From: Mycoplasma crocodyli MP145
GTDB taxonomy: Bacteria > Bacillota_I > Bacilli_A > Mycoplasmatales > Metamycoplasmataceae
Assembly (NCBI RefSeq): GCF_000025845.1
Contig: NC_014014.1
Location: 427,154-491,153 of the forward strand
Reading direction: 5' to 3'
DNA: 64,000 nt
Part shown: positions 12,797-23,487 of the stretch, piece after piece
How positions within the stretch are numbered: the first letter of the stretch is position 1
Layout: every line of letters starts with the position of its first letter
The notes under the pieces: model-generated
Told to the model about the DNA's origin: nothing
What the model saw: only the letters and a program-made list of their open reading frames with translations
Databases searched by the model: none
Translations under genes and position numbers: made by a program

Positions 12797-14636
12797 TATT
12801 CCTCTTTCTTTTTATTCTTCTTAAGTTCATTTAAATAATTTTTTGTTTCCATTACTAAATTTTTAGCATCATCTAATGTAATTGTGTTAGATATACCAAT
12901 TCTAAGTTGGCTGTTTCTTTTTGATAATCTACCTAGTTCCATATAAATGTTGTGTTTATAGTCTAAAGTATTTCTCAACTTGATGGTTTCAATCCCTTCT
13001 GGAGCATCTACAACAAGTAATCCTAATGTTCTATTTTGATATTCAATTTTATTTTCGAATCCCATTTTTGAAAACTCTTTGTCAAGATAGTTATATATTA
13101 CTTCTTTTTTTCTTCTGATTTCTTCTATTGTTTCATTTTTCATTATAACCAAGCTTGCATGCATAGCCATTAAAATACTTGAAGCTGGTGTAAATGGTGT
13201 TGATTTAAAATCATTATAATAAGATTCATATTTTGAAAAATCAAAGTAGAATTTATAATTCTTATTTCTCTTTGATTCTTCAATTGCTCTATGAGAAGCA
13301 CAAAGTACACTTAAACCAGGCATAACCGAAAAACCCTTACCTGATGTAGCAAAAGCTATATCAATGTTGTTTTTATCGAAATTTAAGTCATGATTAATAA
13401 TAGCACTTACACTATCGACTATAAATAGTGTGTTAGGCGCAAATTTCTTTAGTGATTTTGATAGAGCATGAATATCATTTAAAACACCTGTGCTTGTTTC
13501 ATGTCAAGTTACAATTAAAGCCTTATATTCATTGTTTTTAAGAGCCTTATTAACATCTCTTATATTAAATGTAGTTCCATCTTGATATTCTAATGTATCA
13601 ACATTGCAGCCCATTTGTTGAGCCATTATTTTAAAACGATTACTAAAGTCTCCATTAACAATACTTAAAACTTTGTCGTTTTTTTCTAATAAATTAACTA
13701 TTGTCGCCTCTAGTAAACCAGTAGCTGAACAAGTCATTATCATTGGTAAAGCAGTTTTTGTTTGAAATAAATCTTTTAACATTTCCACTGTTTCAGACAT
13801 ATAATAAGTGAATAACTCTGAACGGTGATGAATTACTGTTTGAGATAAAATGTCGCTAATTTCTTTATAGTTATTAACCGGACCAGGAGTAAATAAGGTG
13901 GTATTAAATTGATGCTATAAGTTTCATCAATTTTTAATAAGTCATTGAAACTATCAAGTTCATTAATTACATTAACACCTAGTGAAATATGTTTCATTTT
14001 CGACTTTAAAGTTCATAAAAATGTTTCAAAATAATTTTGCTTATTTTTTTCATTTTGATAATATTCACCAATTTTTTCATTTATTTCTTTGCAAATATCT
14101 TCATTTAAAAATAAAAAACCACTTCAAATATTTTTGTTATATGAATCTTTATATAATTTATGTTTAATTACATTTCCAAGTAAGTCATTTACAAAACCTC
14201 ATTCTGAGTTATGTTGTTTATTTTTTTGTGAAAAAGCTATTGAATTATAATTTTCTTTAATCAATGAAACCGCATTTTTAAAAACATTGATATCATCGAT
14301 AAATAAATCACCTTCTATATATAAAGTATTATTAAAAAGATTATGAGAATAATATAAACTTGATATATTATTGCTTGTTTCATAATCTGGATTTTCTATT
14401 AATTTAACGCCGTATTTTTCTTGTAGATATTTAAATTGATCACCTAAATATCCCACAACAATTGAAATATTATTTATACCTAACATTTTTAAATATTCAA
14501 TATTTCTTTCTATAAGTGGAATACCTCTAACCTTAATTAAAGGTTTTGGAATATATTGAGTTAAAGGAGACATTCTTGTTCCTTTACCTGCGGCAAAAAT
14601 TATTGCATTATTTATTTTATTATTTATTTTTTCCAT
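12796..14636 (-). pseudogene. Bifunctional LicC-like cytidylyltransferase / class V aminotransferase fusion (PntC-like), one frameshift
   Basis: Residues 1 to about 240 form a LicC-type nucleotidyltransferase: AIIFAAGKGTRMSPLTQYIPKPL at the N-terminus, then ISIVVGYLGDQFKYL and NNISSLYYSHNLF. This leads directly into a class V aminotransferase starting LFTPGPVNNYKEI, with HHRSELF, the PLP-lysine motif ATSGKGFSVMPG and a C-terminal LRIGISNT. The same two-domain order occurs in PntC, which charges 2-aminoethylphosphonate with CMP and makes it by transamination. A single missing base near 13902-13910 (a T-run on the - strand) shifts the frame between the domains; without repair the first product ends at 13833. 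It overlaps licD by 13 bases. It may be a pseudogene, a split gene, or a sequence error. Confidence 0.7.
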
Positions 14637-15385
14637 AATTCATAATACCCATAAAATTTAGTTTTATTGTCTTTTTTTTCAACTCTAAAATCCTTTCCAT
14701 ATCATTGTTCTAAAAGTTCTTCAACATTACCAATACATTTTACACTTCTATTTTCAAAAGTAATAACTTTTAGTTCATTAATTTTTTCATTATGCAAAAT
14801 GTTTTGTTTTTTATATGAATTTTTAGGTCAGCAAGTAATAAAATATGTATCTTTTTCTTGCTTGGTTCTATTCAGATATTTTATTGCTTCATCAGTAGTT
14901 AATTTTTTAGATCAAAAGAAAAATAAATTACATAAAAATGATAAAACCTTACTTAATTTTTTGTATTTAAAAAAAACGTTTCTATTCATCGATGCTTTAA
15001 ATGCTCTTATCTTTATAAATGGTGAATTACAATACTTATTTAATTGTTTCATAGTTGATTTGGTAATTACAAATAAATCTATAGAAGCAGCATCTATATT
15101 AAATTCATCTTTTTTTATTACGAATTTAGGTATAGGATAAGGATTATTTTCTTCGGGTTTGTAAATGATATTGTCTGGATGATTAATCTTTAAGAAATCA
15201 TATGTTTTTTCATCAATTAATAAATCCATATCTTCATCTCATTCAATCATTTTTTCTTTTCTATAAGCGCCCAATAAAGTGCCATAAGCTAATGAATAAA
15301 ATAAGTTGTTTTTATTGCAAATTAATAAAAATTCATCAAATATCTTAAGTAGTTCTTTTTGTTTATTCTTTGTTTTAACATCCAT
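14624..15385 (-). CDS. licD: LicD-family phosphotransferase
   Basis: 253 residues. LicD enzymes move phosphocholine, or related phospho/phosphono groups, from a CDP carrier onto surface glycans or lipids. The family signature is present: YSLAYGTLLGAYRKEKMIEWDEDMDLLID near residues 30-58, with the paired acidic residues expected for metal binding. The middle is basic and the C-terminus reads EEWYGKDF-like (LLEQWYGKDFRV). Several TGA-Trp codons are needed. It overlaps the next gene, the LicC-aminotransferase fusion, by 13 bases, which supports one pathway. GGTGG precedes the ATG. Confidence 0.8.
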
Positions 15386-15407
15386 AAATTACCACCATTT
15401 ATTAAAA

Positions 15408-15413
15408 ATTATA
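15408..15413 (-). promoter_or_regulatory. Probable licD promoter -10 box
   Basis: On the - strand a perfect TATAAT lies 22 bases upstream of the licD ATG, in the divergent spacer with plsY. No clear -35 box is seen. Confidence 0.45.
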
Positions 15414-15479
15414 CTATTAAGATGTGTTTTTTTCAAACTTATTTATTAATAATATTACATTTATTTGTTTAAACTTGTT

Positions 15480-15485
15480 TATAAT
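15480..15485 (+). promoter_or_regulatory. plsY promoter -10 box placing the start of transcription at the ATG
   Basis: A perfect TATAAT lies only 7 bases before the plsY ATG at 15493, with TTG-containing -35-like sequence about 17 bases upstream. No Shine-Dalgarno sequence occurs before the ATG. If this box is used, the mRNA would be leaderless. Confidence 0.5.
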
Positions 15486-15492
15486 TGTTTTT

Positions 15493-16197
15493 ATGAAAGA
15501 AACATTTTTTATTATATTAGTAAACTTGCTAATTTTATTAATTTCATATTTAATTGGAAGTTTAAATACTTCAATAATTTTAAGTAGATGAAAGAAAAGA
15601 AGAGACGTACGAAACTATCATTCTGGTAATGCTGGTGCAACAAATTCGTTAAGAACTTTTGGTAAAAAATTTGCTTTTATAGTACTTATTCTAGATATTA
15701 TTAAAACTTATGTTTGCATCGGTTGTGTTACTCTATTTAACTATTATCAACCTATTTTAGCAATGGAATATGGAACAATTCCAACAGTTGCAGGATTAGG
15801 GGTTGTGATAGGTCATATTTATCCTATTTTCTTTAAATTTAAAGGTGGAAAAGGCGCTGCCTGTTCACTAGGAGTTCTAATTGCACTTAATCCATTATTT
15901 TTACCAATTGCTGCTGTTTTCTTTTTTGGAACAATTTTTCTAACAAGATATGTTTCACTAGGATCAATGCTTACAAGTGTTATTATGATAGGGTTTGCTT
16001 TTATTCCTTGAATGATAACTGGTCTACTTGGTTTTAACAATTTAAACTATGTTGGTTGATACTACCCTGGGATAATTTATGTAATTTGTGCATGCTTATT
16101 AATTTTTGCTCATAGATCAAATATTAACAATTTAATAAATGGTAATGAACGTAAAACTGGTAAAAACAAAGAAGTTGTAAAAAATAATGTTTTATAA
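15493..16197 (+). CDS. plsY: Glycerol-3-phosphate acyltransferase PlsY
   Basis: 234 residues with five to seven membrane helices. PlsY moves an acyl group from acyl phosphate to glycerol-3-phosphate in the first step of phospholipid synthesis. The family motifs are clear: SYLIGSLNTSIILSRW, RNYHSGNAGATNSLRTFGKK and VIGHIYPIFFKFKGGKGAACSLG. Four TGA-Trp codons are read. The ATG at 15493 is chosen because it gives the conserved N-terminal helix; there is no ribosome site before it. The C-terminus (NERKTGKNKEVVKNNVL) is basic and cytoplasmic. Confidence 0.92.
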
Positions 16198-16283
16198 GAA
16201 AGTGCTGGCCACTTTTTTATTTAATCTAATTTTAAATTTTTAAAAATATATATAATTAAGAATATTTAAAATATGGAGGAAAT

Positions 16284-17720
16284 ATGTATAGTAAAGTAAA
16301 AGGAACAATAGATTATAATCAAGAAACATTTAAAATTAAACATTATTTAATTGACAGATTTAGCTTGTTGGTTTCAAGATATGATTATCAAATGATTGAA
16401 ACGCCAATTTTGGAACACTCAGATATATTTAAAAGAAGTGCTGAATCAAGCGACATTGTAAACAAAGAAATGTACGAATTTAAAGATAAAGGTGATAGAG
16501 ATTTAGTACTTAGACCCGAAGGAACAGCTTCATTTATAAGAGCTTATATCGAAAATAAATGATATGCATTAAAAAATCAAAAATTCTCTTATGTTGGACC
16601 AATGTTTAGATATGAACAACCACAAAAAGGAAGATTTAGACAATTTTATCAAGCTGGAGTTGAATTTGTAGGTCCAAAAAATCCATTGAAGGATTTAGAA
16701 GTTATTAAATTAGCTGTTGATTATTTATCATCATTAAATTTAAAATTTAAACTTGTTATTAATTCAATTGGCGACAATGAATCAAGAAGTAAATATGAGA
16801 ACGCTTTAAGAAAATATTTAATTCCATTTAAAAATGAGTTAAGTGAAATAGGACAAAAAAGATTAGAAGGTAATGTTCTAAGAATTTTAGATGATAAAGT
16901 AGATTCTGTAAAACCTTTTATGAAAAAAGCTCCAAAAATATCATCATATTTAAGTGATGAATCTAAAAAATATTTTTTACAATTATCAAATTTACTCAGT
17001 GATTTTAATATCTCGTTTCAATTGAATAACAAACTTGTTAGAGGTTTAGATTACTATGACGAAATAGTATTTGAATTTGTATCAACCGACCCTGAAGTTG
17101 GTTCTCAATCAACATTAATTGGTGGAGGTAGATATTCGAATTTAATTAAGCTTTTTGGTGGTGATGACACCAGTAGTGTTGGATTCGGTCTTGGAATTGA
17201 TCGTATTTTACCTATCAAACAAAGAGATTTTCAAAACATTAAACCTGGAAGTCATGAATATGAAATGCTTGAAGAATTAGGCTTCAAAAAAATTTACGAC
17301 ATATACTTTATACCTTCAGAAGATCCAGAAAGAAGAACTGATTTATATGCTATTTATTCTTTATTTGCATCATTAGGTTTACCGGTAATTTTTGAACATG
17401 AACCTGTTAACCCTAAAAAAATATATGAAAAAGCACAAAAAAGTGAAGCTAGATTCACAATTTCAGAACTAGACTCTGATGAAAATGAGTTTAAAATGAT
17501 AACGTCAATAGGAAAGAAAACAGAATCTTCTCATGAGTACATTTATGAAGATTTACCTTCTACAATATTACAATCGATGATGGATCATGAAGAAAAATCT
17601 GTATCAGAAGAAAAACAAAGATCAATGTATTATGACATGTTTATTGGCTTGGTAAATAATACTCAATATAATGATGAATATGAAGAATTTTACGAAGAAG
17701 AGGAAGAGCAAAATGAATAA
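16284..17720 (+). CDS. hisS: Histidyl-tRNA synthetase
   Basis: 478 residues. Class II synthetase charging tRNA-His. Motif 2 region MFRYEQPQKGRFRQFYQAGVE, the HisA motif LVRGLDYYDEIVFEF, the GGGRYSNLI segment and motif 3 SVGFGLGIDRIL are visible. The first in-frame TGA (16560-16562) is Trp. GGAGG lies 6 bases before the ATG. The C-terminus is longer than usual and ends in a very acidic tail (EYEEFYEEEEEQNE), whose coding sequence also supplies the ribosome site for aspS. It overlaps aspS by 8 bases. Confidence 0.93.
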
Positions 17721-19407
17721 GATAATTAATAATAATCAATTATCAATTAAAGACGAAGGAAAACAAGTCACTCTTTACGGATTTGTTGCTAATAAAAGAA
17801 AATTTGGGGAATTAAACTTTGTAGATTTAAGAGACAGATATGGAATTACTCAGTTAGTTTTTAATCAACCTATTTCATTCAGTAAAGAGAGTGTCCTTGA
17901 AATATTTGGAAAAGTTGTCAAGAGAAAAGATGAAAACACCAAAATACCGACAGGTCAAATCGAGGTGGTAGTGGAAAAATATAACATTTTATCACTTGCT
18001 AATGAATTACCTTTTTCAATAAGAGATGATTTAGAAGTTAAAGAGGAAAACAGACTTCAATACCGTTATTTAGATTTAAGAAGACCAAGTATGTATAACA
18101 ATTTGGCTCTAAAAAATAAAGTTTTTTATGCCATTAGAGAATATATGCAAGACCATGATTTTTTAGAAGTTGAAACTCCTATTTTAGCTAAAGGTACTCC
18201 AGAAGGAGCTCGTGATTTTCTTGTTCCAACAAGAAATAAAGGAAACTTTTTTGCACTTCCACAATCACCACAATTATTTAAACAATTACTTATGATTTCT
18301 GGGTTTGAAAAATATTACCAATTTGCTAGATGTTTTAGAGACGAAGATTCAAGAAAAGACAGACAACTTGAATTTACTCAATTAGATATAGAAGTTAGTT
18401 TTAAAAGTGTTGAGGTATTTCAAGAATACATTGAAGGATTATTCAAATATTTCATGTCAAAAATTGGCATTAAAATCAAAACACCATTCCAAAGATTGAA
18501 ATTTTTTGATTGTTTAAGAGATTATGGAACTGATAAACCTGACTTAAGATACGAATTCAAAATAAAAGATATTAATGATTTTTGCATTACAACAAACTTT
18601 GATGTTATTAAAAATGCTCAAAGTAAAAGAATGTTGATTATTGATGAAATAATTGATAAAAAAGATCATAAAGTTCTTGCTGAAATTGTAGAAAAAAATA
18701 AAGCAAAAATTTTATTTTATATGACTGTTAGTGAAGGAAAAATTCTTCATTCTAACTTTGCTTCAAAAGTTGAAGAAGAATCATTGAAACTAATAAATCA
18801 ATATAAAGTTAAGAATGGAACCATTTTTATCGTTGCTGATTCTTATGAAAATGCATCACAAGCCTTAGGTGCATTGCGTGTTGAATTAAATGCCAAATAC
18901 AAATGAGCTAAAGATGAATATAATTTCTCTTGAATTACTGATTGACCTATGTTTGAGTTTGATTCGGAAAATAATAGATGACAAGCTGCTCACCACCCAT
19001 TTACTCAATTTGATAATGATTTAGAAAAAATTGATAAAATGAAAATGGAAGATATAAGAGCTAAAAGTTATGATTTAGTTCTAAATGGATTTGAATTGGG
19101 TTCTGGTTCAGCTAGAATATATGATCCTAAAGTTCAACAAAAAATGTTCGATATGATTGGTCTAAATGAACAACAACAAAAAGATAAGTTTGGTTGATTT
19201 TTAGAAGCTTTTAAATATGGAGTTCCACCACATTGTGGTATAGGACTTGGTATGGATAGATTAATTATGATTTTATCGAATCAAAGTACTATAAGAGATG
19301 TTATAGCCTTTCCTAAAAACTCTAAAGGACAGGATGTTATGACTTCTGCACCTAATAATATTGACCAAGCACAACTTGATGAAATATTTGTGCAAATTAA
19401 AAAATAA
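17713..19407 (+). CDS. aspS: Aspartyl-tRNA synthetase
   Basis: 564 residues. An N-terminal OB-fold anticodon-binding domain (residues about 15-110) is followed by the class IIb catalytic core: ENRLQYRYLDLRR, the motif 2 region FARCFRDEDSRKDRQLEFTQLDIE, and motif 3 GIGLGMDRLIMIL. A bacterial-type insertion domain lies between motifs 2 and 3. The ATG at 17713 is preferred over an in-frame ATG at 17671, because the later start is preceded by GAAGAGGAAGAG and gives the normal N-terminus. It overlaps hisS by 8 bases. The stop codon is followed within 33 bases by the next gene. Confidence 0.93.
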
Positions 19408-19439
19408 ATAAAAATTATATATTGAAATATGGAGGTAAA

Positions 19440-21257
19440 ATGAAAAAGAAAATATTTAAAACATTATGGTTATTAAGTGCTGCAACTCCATTAATCACGG
19501 TTATTTCATGTGACAATAAACTTGATTTTAATTCGGATGGTGTTAATAAAAATAAGCAAGAACCACCACTTAATCCTGAGACACCTACAAAACCAGTGGT
19601 TCCCAACGTTCCTAAACCCCCTGTAGTTCCGGAACAACCAAAACCACCAGTAATCCCGGTGGAACCGGATAAACCTAATACACCAACTGTTAATAATGAT
19701 TTAACTTATGGTCCCTTACTTCAAAAATATCCAACATCAGGCTCAACCCAACCGCATTTTAATGAAAAAGGAGAACTAGTTTTTCCTGATTTGTCAACAA
19801 ACTACTTTAAAGAAAAAAGACCTGTTATTGAAACTGGAAAAAAAGAAAATAAAACCTTATATAATGAAATATATAATAGAACTTTCGCTATTTCTTTTAT
19901 AACAAATGATATTGATGAAACTGGAAATAAAAATGAATTAAGTTTAGTTAATGGATTAAATGAAGGTACAGGTTGATTGTTTGATTATTATAAATATAAA
20001 AATTCAACAAGTAAATACAAATTATTTATTGCAACCAATTTTCATGTTGGTTCAGCTATAAAAAATTCATTATCTAACAATAAAACTGAATTATTTGATT
20101 ATGCAGATGAATTATTATCGAATAAAGGTGAAAAAGCATCAACAATTGGAATAAATATAGGTAGATCATCACTAAATAATAATAACTTTTCAAAACAAGA
20201 TAATATGGCTAGTTTTAATAATTTCTCAGGTTCTGCAAAATTTTATACCAATTATAATGGTGCAAACAACAATTCAACATATAACCCCTCATTATTAAAC
20301 TCTCCAAAAGTAGTTTTTGTAGCAGCTGGTTTTATGAATGATAATGATGAAAAACAATATAAAAATGTTTTAGTTGAAAAAGCGAAGAATTATAAACATA
20401 GTGATGAAGAAATTAAAAATAAAGTAAGAAATAGAGCCAATAATGCTTCATATTATCAAGATTTTATGGTATTTGAAATTGATGTAGATCTTGATAAAGA
20501 TACATCATCAAATAAAGAGTTTAGTAATTGAATAAATAATGCAATTTCCACTTTTGATACTATTAAATCTTATGCAAAAGCAAACATTATACCTAATCAC
20601 GATCAAGGCAATATACCATATGTGTCTTATGATTATGCAAGTATGTTTTATTCTGACTCAAGAAGAGTTCCAAGTATATTTAAAAATTATGATAAAGCAG
20701 ATCATTCGGCAAACTTTGGTTATATAGCAGGTTATCCAAAAGATAATTACAACCAACATTTTGTATGAAACAATAATAGTCAAAGATACGATGAAAAAGA
20801 AATTAATAAATGAAGTATAAACTCAAGAAGTTTTATAAATGGATTCACAGGAACTAACATAAACTTTAAACCTGATTTTTGAGGTAAATTATATGCAGAT
20901 CATTACGGATACAGAACAAACATTAGTTTTTCATCATTATATTACGGAGCTTCTGGGTCTATGGTAACAAATGAGTATGGATTACCAATTGGGATATATA
21001 GTGGTGTTCCAAATGTTGAAACCAATGAAACAAGCAAAAACGGTGTATTTACTCCACTTGTACAAAACTTTGATATTCCTATTTACGGTATTGATAAAGC
21101 TTACTTCCATGCTTATAACTTAATAGACGGAAGCGATAAAAGATTGTATCCTTACCAAAAAACTTCTTATAGAGAGAACTTAAGATTTCTTTATCCTAAT
21201 GGTTTTGAAAATAACAATGAATCAAAAAATACAGCAATATTCGACAAAGAGTATTAA
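19440..21257 (+). CDS. DUF31 putative serine protease lipoprotein
   Basis: 605 residues. A signal peptide and lipobox (TVISC) place the lipid-bearing Cys at residue 24. A proline-rich spacer of repeated Pro-Xaa-Lys-Pro units (residues about 40-80) lifts the domain from the membrane. The remainder is a DUF31 domain, the trypsin-like fold of mycoplasma immunoglobulin protease (MIP) proteins. A candidate catalytic His202 lies in FIATNFHVG and Ser505 in YYGASGSMV; DFMVFEIDVD may carry the Asp. It has at least eight TGA-Trp codons. GGAGG precedes the ATG. No MIB partner is adjacent, so its substrate is unknown. A paralog lies at 46896-48791. Confidence 0.82.
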
Positions 21258-21282
21258 AAAAATCGCTACAGCGATTTTTTTA
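21257..21282. terminator. Bidirectional terminator between the DUF31 gene and the thrS unit
   Basis: AAAAAATCGCT-ACA-GCGATTTTTT forms a compact hairpin with an A-run before and a T-run after. It can end both the + strand DUF31 transcript and the converging - strand trpS-thrS transcript, overlapping the stop codons of both. Confidence 0.8.
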
Positions 21283-21729
21283 TCTAACTCTTCCTGGTTT
21301 AATTGAATCAAAATTCTTTTGAAAGGTTCTTTCCTCTAAACGAGTTGATAAGAATAAGAAGAGAATTGTACTTAAAACACATGAAAGTGCTATTACGCCT
21401 CTTGCTCATAATGGAAGTGGATAACTCCAAATTATTCCTGCAAAAGCTATACCAACTGGAATTGTAAACGCAAGTGATCTTGCATCTACTAAATCTAATT
21501 TATATAACAAAAACCATAAAATACCTAAAGCAACTATTCATGAAGGCATTGCTATTGAAATTCCTCAAAAAGGGATTTTTTTCATGCTAGCATCTGTTGT
21601 ACCCAAAACTCAAAAAACTATTGCTGGAAAGAATATAAATAATACAAAAAATAAGATTGCATAGTATTTTTTTCTTTGTTGAATATTTCTTGCTTTTCTA
21701 AGGGCTTGATCAGTTTGTTCTTTATTCAT
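21280..21729 (-). CDS. Small membrane protein downstream of thrS
   Basis: 149 residues with four predicted membrane helices (about 25-45, 57-76, 84-100 and 106-126) between a basic N-terminus (NKEQTDQALRKARNIQQRKKYY) and a charged C-terminus (RLEERTFQKNFDSIKPGRVR). I do not recognise the family. It begins 6 bases after the thrS stop, and TAGGAAC overlapping that stop is its ribosome site, so it is translated with thrS. It has six TGA-Trp codons. Confidence 0.6.
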
Positions 21730-21735
21730 TTGTTC

Positions 21736-23478
21736 CTATCTATAATTCATTCTATCTTCATTTATCATTTTTATAAATTCATCAATTGTGGTAGTTGTAG
21801 TAGAGTTTTCACCATATTTTCTGTATGATATTGTTTTATTATTTTGTTCTTCATCACCTAAAATTAATTGATATTTAGATTTTGATATTTGAGCTTCTCT
21901 CATCTTCTTTGAAAGTCTTTCTTCCCTATCATCAAGGCTAACACGGAAATCGTGATCAAATAAAGTATTATAAATTTCTTTAGAATATGTTAAGTTATTG
22001 ATCTCATGAACAGGAATAATAGTTACTTGTTTTGGAGCTAGTCAAAAAGGTAGAACTCCTTTAGTTTGTTCAAGTAAAGTTGCTACAAATCTTTCATATG
22101 TTCCAATTAATCCACGGTGTAAAAGCACAGGTGTTTTTTCATTTCCATCTTTATCAGTGTATTTCATTTCAAATCTTGTTGGAAGTAAAAAGTCAAGTTG
22201 TAAGGTTGAAATCGTTATTTCATGTCCTAATGATGTAAAAATTTGTATGTCAATTTTCGGACCATAAAATGCTGCTTCTCCCACTTTTTCTTCATATTGA
22301 ACATTTAAATCATTAAGAACCTTTCTTAATTGCTCTTCGGAGTTATTTCACATTTTATCGTCATCAAAATACTTTTCTTTGTCATTTTTATCTCTTAGAC
22401 TTAATGAAATGTAATTTATTTTTATTTTTAGCAAATCAAGAGTTTCTTTTATTAAAGAATACATTGTTTTAAACTCGTTTTCAATTTGATCGGGTCTTAA
22501 AAATATGTGACCTTCAGTTAATAACATACCTCTTACACGTTCAAGACCAGTAAGTGCACCTGATTTTTCATATCTGTATAATTGAGATTGTTCAGAGTAT
22601 CTTATTGGTAAATCTCTATATGATCTTTTTTCTGTTTTATAACAAATAATGTGATGAGGACAAGTCATTGGTCTTGGATATAATTTTTCACCTTCTACTT
22701 CAAGCGGTTTAAACATATCATCTTTATAGTGAGCTAGGTGTCCAGAAATTTTATAAAGAGTTTCTTCTCCAAAGTGAGGTGTTAAAACTTCTCTAAATCC
22801 ATATTTTCTATCCATTTTTAAAATCAATTTTTTAACTTCATTATGAATTGCCATTCCGTCTTCAAGTCATATTGGGAAACCTTGACCAGCTAATTTACTA
22901 AAAGTAAATAATTTCATTTCTTTACCGATTTTTCTATGATCTCTTTCTTTTCTATCTTCTAATATCGCTAAATATTGGTCTAACTCTTCCTTTGAATATC
23001 ATGAAGTACCATAAATTCTAGTTAATTGAATATTATCTGAATTACCTCTTCAGTATGCACCTGATAAATTTAATAATTTAAAGTTTTTTATTTTTTTAGT
23101 GTCTTCAATATGGTTACCGGCACATAAATCAACAAAAATTTCTTCATTGTTCAAAGGATCGACTAAGGCATAAAAAGTGACATCTTTTTTAGCTTTAATA
23201 AGCTCATCATACAATTCTTTTTTGTATGGTTTATTTTTGAAATCATAATGACTTTTATCGACTTTTTTCATTACCAAATTTCTTGAAGCAAACTTTTTCA
23301 TTTGTTTTTCAATTTTAGATAATTCTGTATCACTAAGTGCTTCAGTGAATTCAAAATCATAGTAAAATCCTTCATCAATAGCTGGACCAAATCCAAGTTT
23401 AACATTTGGATATAATTTTTCAACTGCAGCACCTAGTAAATGTGATGTAGTATGATTTAGTTTTAAATCTGCTTTCAT
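21736..23478 (-). CDS. thrS: Threonyl-tRNA synthetase (no N-terminal TGS domain)
   Basis: 580 residues. The start lies directly before the editing domain, so the TGS-like N1 domain of most bacterial ThrRS is absent. The editing-site HXXXH motif (NHTTSHLL, residues about 9-13) and the later [10 protein letters not shown] segment look intact. The catalytic core follows: motif 2 [29 protein letters not shown] region, [13 protein letters not shown], and motif 3 [13 protein letters not shown]. The C-terminal anticodon domain ends DRMNYR. GGAGAC precedes the ATG. TrpS lies 9 bases upstream on the same strand. Confidence 0.93.
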
Positions 23479-23487
23479 TTCGTCTCC

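Noticed and set aside
14667..15140. A 157-residue open frame on the + strand opposite licD
   Set aside because: Antisense shadow of licD; its hydrophobic composition follows from the complementary AT-rich codons.
17671..17712. Upstream in-frame start for aspS
   Set aside because: It would lie deep inside hisS and add a poorly conserved lysine-rich extension; the ATG at 17713 has a GA-rich ribosome site and gives the normal N-terminus.
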